Origin: an uncultured Gemmatimonadota bacterium
Lineage (GTDB): Bacteria; Gemmatimonadota; Gemmatimonadetes; Gemmatimonadales; GWC2-71-9
NCBI GenBank assembly: GCA_937961295.1
Contig: CALGOK010000047.1
Location: 1-16,992, forward strand
DNA: 16,992 nucleotides
Reading direction: 5' to 3'
Part shown: positions 12,745-16,992 of the stretch, in pieces
Numbering within the stretch: position 1 is the stretch's first letter
Layout: each line of letters starts with the position of its first letter
Made by a program: the position numbers and the translations under genes
Notes under the pieces: generated by a model
Told to the model about the DNA's origin: nothing
The model's input: the letters and a program-made list of their open reading frames with translations, nothing else
Databases searched by the model: none

Positions 12745-13569
12745 ATGTTGCTGCGCCCCGTCGCCCTGCTCGCCCTGCTGGCCGCCTGCGCCACCCCGCC
12801 CGCCGATGACCCGGTGGAGCCGGCGGCGCCGCAGGAGCTCACGCTGACCGCGAGCGACTTCGCGTTCACCGGGCCGGACACCATCGCGCCGGGACTCACC
12901 CGGGTGTCGCTCGTCAACACCGGCAGCGAGCCGCACCATGTCATCATCGGGCGACTCGGCGCGGGGAAGACGCTGGCGGACCTCCAGGCGTTCATGGCCG
13001 AGAATCCCAACGCCGAGCCGGACTTCCTGACGTGGCTCGGCGGCGGGGGGATGATCCTCCCCGGCAGCACTTCTGCCGCCACGTCCGACCTGCCGGCCGG
13101 CGACTACGTGCTGTTCTGCTTCATTCCGTCGCCCGATGGCATCCCCCACCTGGCCAAGGGGATGATCCGTCCGCTCACGGTGAGCGGCACCCCGGTGGTC
13201 GCCGACGCGCCGACGCACGATGCCACGATCGAGCTCAACGAGTTCGGGTTCGTCGTTCCCGACCTGACGGCCGGCACGCACACGCTCCGGATCGAGAACA
13301 CCGGCGCGCAGACGCACGAGATCGCGCTGGTGCGCCTCGACGAGGGCGCCACGATGGAGAGCTACCTCGCCGGGGTCCAGCCGGGGGCCACCACGCCGCC
13401 GCCGGGACAGCCGATCGGCGGCAACGGCGCGATCTCGCCGGGACTCGCCAACTTCATGACCGTCGACCTGGCGCCGGGACGCTACCTGCTGCTCTGCTGG
13501 GTGCCTGATCCGGCCGATGGCGTGCCGCACGTGATGAAGGGGATGGTCACGGAAGTCGTGATCAGCTGA
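12745..13569 (+). CDS. Tandem-cupredoxin lipoprotein (two type-1 copper sites predicted)
   Basis: A 274-residue protein with a lipoprotein signal (MLLRPVALLALLAAC, Cys15) and two homologous cupredoxin-like domains. Domain 1 (about 30-148) has EPHHVIIGRL (His64/65) and LFCFIPSPDGIPHLAKGM, giving Cys125, His135 and Met140. Domain 2 (about 155-274) has THEIALVRL (His191) and LLCWVPDPADGVPHVMKGM, giving Cys251, His262 and Met267. The His...Cys-x(9-10)-His-x4-Met pattern is that of mononuclear blue copper proteins, and both domains are complete. It probably carries electrons or copper in the periplasm while anchored to a membrane; the partner is unknown, and the multicopper oxidase at 5686-7560 is only a candidate. 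The ATG at 12745 has GAGG about 8 nt upstream. The frame extending back to 12232 is a shadow of the lipoprotein gene. It converges with the SnoaL-like gene. Confidence 0.85.
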   Translation: MLLRPVALLALLAACATPPADDPVEPAAPQELTLTASDFAFTGPDTIAPGLTRVSLVNTGSEPHHVIIGRLGAGKTLADLQAFMAENPNAEPDFLTWLGGGGMILPGSTSAATSDLPAGDYVLFCFIPSPDGIPHLAKGMIRPLTVSGTPVVADAPTHDATIELNEFGFVVPDLTAGTHTLRIENTGAQTHEIALVRLDEGATMESYLAGVQPGATTPPPGQPIGGNGAISPGLANFMTVDLAPGRYLLLCWVPDPADGVPHVMKGMVTEVVIS

Positions 13570-13575
13570 ACCACC

Positions 13576-13635
13576 GCAGCAACCGCAGGCGCGCCCCTCG
13601 GGGCGCGCGGGAAACGGCGCGCCTGCGGGCTGCTC
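13576..13635. terminator. Bidirectional GC-rich hairpin between convergent genes
   Basis: Outer arms at 13583-13595 and 13616-13628 pair perfectly over 13 bp (CCGCAGGCGCGCC type) and continue outward with GCAGC pairing across a 2-nt bulge. A second hairpin, GCGCGCCCC (13589-13597) with GGGGCGCGC (13600-13608) and loop TC, overlaps the outer stem, so two exclusive folds exist. It lies 6 nt after the cupredoxin stop and 3 nt before the SnoaL-like stop. There are no 7-bp units here and no U-tract. Confidence 0.7.
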
Positions 13636-13638
13636 GTC

Positions 13639-14181
13639 CTACTGCTTCGGCCGGTACTTCTCCGGGATCGGTCCCGCCCCGCTCGGCTCGTCCCACACGA
13701 TGCCGACGATCCACCAGCGGCCGTCCTTGCGGACCAGCTGGAACGAGTTGATGCCGCCGCCGAGGACCTGGTCGTCGCCGTGGAAGTGCTTCTGGTAGGT
13801 GGAGAATACGTGGGCGATGTCGCCGTACTCCTCCACCACGTTGTGCACGCCGACCTCGCGGAAGCCGCGATCGTCGGGACCGAGATTGGTGACGCCGTCG
13901 ATCCAGTCGATGAAGTCCTGCGGCGTGAGCACGGTGAAGGAGCCGCCGCTCTGCTCGGTGTTCGGGATCAGCCGTGCCTCGGGAAGGAAGAGGGTCCGGA
14001 AGCGGGCCCAGTCATAGGTCTCGCCGGGCTTGCGCGCGATGGCCTCGTAGGCTGCCTCGACGATCGCACGCGGGGAGGCGACGTCGGCGGGGTCGGCCTT
14101 GGGAGCCTGGGCGGCGAGCGGGGCCATGGCGGCGAGGATGGCGGCGACGGCGAGGGCGCCGGCGCGGTTGGCGTGGGGCAT
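13639..14181 (-). CDS. Exported SnoaL/NTF2-like protein
   Basis: A 180-residue protein with a clear signal peptide (MPHANRAGALAVAAILAAMAPLAAQA, about 1-26, cut after AQA). The mature part has the NTF2-like (SnoaL) layout. Helix SPRAIVEAAYEAIARKPG and WARFRTLFLPEARL open the domain; LTPQDFIDWIDGV follows. Beta strands include REVGVHNVVEEYGDIAHVFS and INSFQLVRKDGRWWIVGIVWD, the last being the usual C-terminal 'W-x-I-x-x-(I/V)-x-W' strand. NTF2-like proteins include isomerases, hydratases and many with no known activity, so no reaction is proposed. The start is the ATG at 14181 with GGAGG 6 nt upstream; the open frame reaching 14979 is a shadow of the acyltransferase gene. It is divergent from that gene and convergent with the cupredoxin gene. 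Confidence 0.85.
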   Translation of the reverse strand: MPHANRAGALAVAAILAAMAPLAAQAPKADPADVASPRAIVEAAYEAIARKPGETYDWARFRTLFLPEARLIPNTEQSGGSFTVLTPQDFIDWIDGVTNLGPDDRGFREVGVHNVVEEYGDIAHVFSTYQKHFHGDDQVLGGGINSFQLVRKDGRWWIVGIVWDEPSGAGPIPEKYRPKQ

Positions 14182-14268
14182 CGAGGTCCTCCATGATGGT
14201 GGGAGTTCGGGGTGTCCTACGCAGCGAGCGTCACAATGATTCACGGCCTGCCGCACGGTGCTCGTCGA

Positions 14269-14298
14269 ATGGCACGCAGCGTCGCACCCGGATATCCT
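14269..14298 (+). promoter_or_regulatory. Possible housekeeping-type promoter of the acyltransferase gene
   Basis: ATGGCA (14269-14274) and TATCCT (14293-14298) lie 18 bp apart; each matches four of six consensus bases (TTGACA, TATAAT). A start site near 14305 would give a leader of about 18 nt carrying GAGGG before the GTG at 14323. Weak on sequence alone. Confidence 0.3.
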
Positions 14299-14322
14299 GA
14301 CATGCCGCCACACGAGGGCTCC

Positions 14323-14943
14323 GTGACGATCACCCCGAGCGAAGTCGGCAGTTCCCCCGGCCCCCCACGCCGCGGCACCGCCCGCAGCCGTGGCGCGATG
14401 ACCTGGCTGCTCGCCCGCGTCGGCTGGCGCGTGACCGGCGAGTTCCCGACCGCCCCGAAGGCGGTGCTCATCCTCGCGCCCCACACCTCCAACTGGGACT
14501 TCTTCGTGTGCATGCCGGCGATGTTCGCCGCCGGACTGCGCATCACCTGGATCGCCAAGCACACGCTGTTCTTCTTCCCCGCCGCGCCGATCCTGCGCTG
14601 GCTCGGCGGCGAGCCGATCAACCGACGGGTGCGCTCCGACACGGTGCAGCACGCCGTCGAACGGTTTACGGCACACGACCGTTTCTACCTCGGGATCGCG
14701 CCGGAGGGCACCCGGCGGCGCGTCGCCGAGTGGAAGTCCGGCTTCTGGCACATCGCGCGCGGCGCCGGCGTGCCGATCATCCCCGTGGCGCTCGACTACG
14801 CGACCCGCGAGGTCCGGCTCACGCCGGCGTTCGTGCCGGGCGACGACGAGGCCGCCGACCTCGCCGCGATCCGCGGCCGCTACGCGTGCGCCATGGCGCG
14901 CCACCCGGAGAAGTTCGCCGAATCGGGTCGCGCGACGCCCTGA
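14323..14943 (+). CDS. PlsC-type lysophospholipid/glycerolipid acyltransferase
   Basis: A 206-residue protein with the acyltransferase blocks in order. Block I is LAPHTSNWDFF (His54 and Asp59, the HX4D catalytic pair). LGGEPINRR (94-102) is the substrate-binding block. Block III is IAPEGTRRR (125-133, E-G-T) and block IV is VPIIPVALDY. Members transfer acyl chains to lysophosphatidic acid or related acceptors at the cytosolic face of the inner membrane; the exact acceptor is unknown. Start choice is uncertain. GTG at 14323 has GAGGG 4 nt upstream and fits the tentative promoter; ATG at 14302 lies too close to that -10 box and lacks a ribosome-binding site; ATG at 14398 would still keep all blocks. 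No terminator-like hairpin is obvious after the stop, and the NfeD-like gene starts 58 bp on. Confidence 0.88.
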   Translation: MTITPSEVGSSPGPPRRGTARSRGAMTWLLARVGWRVTGEFPTAPKAVLILAPHTSNWDFFVCMPAMFAAGLRITWIAKHTLFFFPAAPILRWLGGEPINRRVRSDTVQHAVERFTAHDRFYLGIAPEGTRRRVAEWKSGFWHIARGAGVPIIPVALDYATREVRLTPAFVPGDDEAADLAAIRGRYACAMARHPEKFAESGRATP

Positions 14944-14969
14944 CCGGATCCGCCGATCGGCAGTACATT
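14940..14969 (+). promoter_or_regulatory. Possible promoter of the NfeD-flotillin operon
   Basis: CTGACC (14940-14945, overlapping the acyltransferase stop codon) and TACATT (14964-14969) are 18 bp apart, each with four of six consensus bases. A start near 14976 leaves about 26 nt to the GTG at 15002. GGCAGTANATTC is also found just upstream of the rhomboid gene, which supports a shared -10 form only weakly. Confidence 0.3.
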
Positions 14970-15001
14970 CACGAGTCACGTTCCGTCACCCTGACCAGGC
15001 G

Positions 15002-15604
15002 GTGCGCGTGCTCGGAGTCTACCTGTTCGCGATGGTGCTGGGCGTCGGGCTGGTGCTCTTCTCCGTGCTCGGGGGTGGCGACAGCGATGCCATGGACCTC
15101 GATGCGGAGGTGGACGCCGATCTCGAGGTGGAGCACGCGGGTGGTGTCGCGGCCGGCGTGGGCGAGATCGTCCTCGGGCTGTTCCGGCCGCGGAACCTCA
15201 CCTTCCTGCTCGCGGCGTTCGGCACCACCGGCACGCTGCTGACCCTGGCGGGCACCAACGCGGCCAGCGCGTTCCTGCTGGCCAGCTCGATGGGCGTCGG
15301 CGCGTGGCTGCTGACCCACGCGGTGTTCACGTGGCTGCGCCGGACCGACAGCGCCATCGACGCGCTGAGCGACCGCGACCTCGAGGGGAGCATCGGCACC
15401 GTCACGCTGCCGATCGCCCCCGGCCAGCGCGGCCGCATCACGGTCATGGTCGCCGGTCGCCAGGCGTACCTCACGGCACGACTCGATCCCGAGGTGACCG
15501 AGGGGCTCGGCGTCGGCACCGAGGTGCTGATCCGCCACACCGAGGGCGGCGTCGCCGAGGTGATCCCCACCGCGCAGCTCGGCCTTCCCCCAACCACTCC
15601 CTGA
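15002..15604 (+). CDS. NfeD/YuaF-like membrane protein paired with flotillin
   Basis: A 200-residue membrane protein. TM1 is near residues 4-24 (GVYLFAMVLGVGLVLFSVLG), then an acidic loop (DSDAMDLDAEVDADLEVEH, about 27-45), TM2 near 67-85 (LTFLLAAFGTTGTLLTLAG) and TM3 near 90-111. The C-terminal soluble part (about 125-195) has GSIGTVTLPIAPGQRGRITV and AYLTARLDPEV, matching the small OB-fold domain of NfeD and YuaF/YqiJ proteins. Such proteins are encoded next to flotillins and are thought to assist flotillin assembly. Two start codons are possible: GTG at 15002, and GTG at 15008, which has a better-placed AGG (8 nt upstream); the difference is two residues. The gene is followed by flotillin after 6 nt. 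Confidence 0.85.
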   Translation: MRVLGVYLFAMVLGVGLVLFSVLGGGDSDAMDLDAEVDADLEVEHAGGVAAGVGEIVLGLFRPRNLTFLLAAFGTTGTLLTLAGTNAASAFLLASSMGVGAWLLTHAVFTWLRRTDSAIDALSDRDLEGSIGTVTLPIAPGQRGRITVMVAGRQAYLTARLDPEVTEGLGVGTEVLIRHTEGGVAEVIPTAQLGLPPTTP

Positions 15605-15610
15605 GGCCCC

Positions 15611-16879
<1,269 letters not shown>

Positions 16880-16880
16880 C

Positions 16881-16955
16881 GGATGACGGAGGGTGGAGGA
16901 TGGGGGATGGAGAGATCGGGCTCCTCCACCCTCCATCCTCCACCCTCCATCCTCC
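16881..16955 (+). repeat. Heptad-built inverted repeat after the flotillin gene (GGAGGRT class)
   Basis: One base after the flotillin TGA begins a run of 7-bp units on the plus strand: GGATGAC, GGAGGGT, GGAGGAT, GGGGGAT and GGAGAGA (16881-16915). The right arm (16921-16955), read on the other strand, alternates GGAGGAT and GGAGGGT for four units and ends in GGAGGAG. Arms pair imperfectly with a very short loop. The G-rich arm again comes first after the stop codon. Confidence 0.8.
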
Positions 16956-16976
16956 GCGAAAGGCGGTGCGGACACC

Positions 16977-16992
16977 ATGGCGGAAGTTCCCC
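16977..16992 (+). CDS. Possible start of a further gene (cut by window edge)
   Basis: An ATG at 16977 opens the frame MAEVP before the window ends. AAAGGCGG lies roughly 10-17 nt upstream as a poor ribosome-binding site. Position just after the flotillin hairpin on the same strand is plausible for a new gene, but five codons cannot support a product. Confidence 0.25.

Noticed and set aside
14231..14247. Palindromic operator between the SnoaL-like and acyltransferase genes (CGTCA...TCACG)
   Set aside because: Only short half-sites match and the centre does not; too weak to call.
14270..14287. TGGCAC at 14270 as the -24 element of a sigma-54 promoter
   Set aside because: The expected TTGC at the right distance is missing; a weak housekeeping-type pair fits at least as well.
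14182..14979. Upstream extension of the SnoaL-like protein to 446 residues
   Set aside because: The extension is the reverse of the acyltransferase gene; the ATG at 14181 has GGAGG and a clear signal peptide.

Overview
The window is high-GC DNA from a Gram-negative (diderm) bacterium. It carries outer-membrane efflux and periplasmic adaptor proteins, lipobox lipoproteins, MacB-type permeases and many GTG starts. The mix (paired MacB-like permeases, tandem-cupredoxin lipoprotein, ALDH16 next to an animal-like DeoC) resembles Gemmatimonadota, but that placement is inference; no rRNA or other phylogenetic marker is present. I see no phage, insertion sequence, tRNA or CRISPR array.

Layout. Positions 1-12596 are all on the minus strand, read from high to low coordinates: a lipoprotein with a Pro12 run (12596-12156); a four-gene exporter operon of lipoprotein adaptor, ABC ATPase and two MacB-type permeases (11957-7690); a secreted multicopper oxidase with unusual domain order (7560-5686); rhomboid protease plus deoxyribose-phosphate aldolase, overlapping by 4 bp (5571-3782); a two-domain ALDH16-type aldehyde dehydrogenase (3697-1301); a CsbD-family stress protein (1079-774); and the N-terminal part of a TolC-family protein (526-1, cut by the window edge). 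Positions 12745-16992 are mostly plus strand: a tandem-cupredoxin lipoprotein, a convergent exported SnoaL/NTF2-like protein (minus), a PlsC-type acyltransferase, an NfeD/YuaF-like membrane protein coupled to a flotillin, and perhaps the first codons of another gene.

How genes work together. DeoC yields acetaldehyde plus glyceraldehyde 3-phosphate, and the adjacent ALDH16 could oxidise the acetaldehyde. The adaptor, ATPase and permeases form one MacAB-like exporter that needs a TolC-type outer-membrane partner. A good match to an ECF-sigma promoter lies in front of that operon. NfeD-like protein and flotillin form the usual membrane-microdomain pair.

The most striking feature is non-coding. 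Seven long imperfect inverted repeats sit just after stop codons at the apparent ends of transcription units (near 661, 1228, 3721, 5609, 7617, 12050 and 16881). The arms of every one are built from tandem 7-bp units. The units fall into four unrelated sequence classes, yet the architecture, the position after the stop codon and the orientation (G-rich arm first) are shared. None occurs at the overlapping or tightly spaced junctions inside operons. This looks like a family of heptad-built 3'-end hairpins and is the best candidate here for something undescribed.
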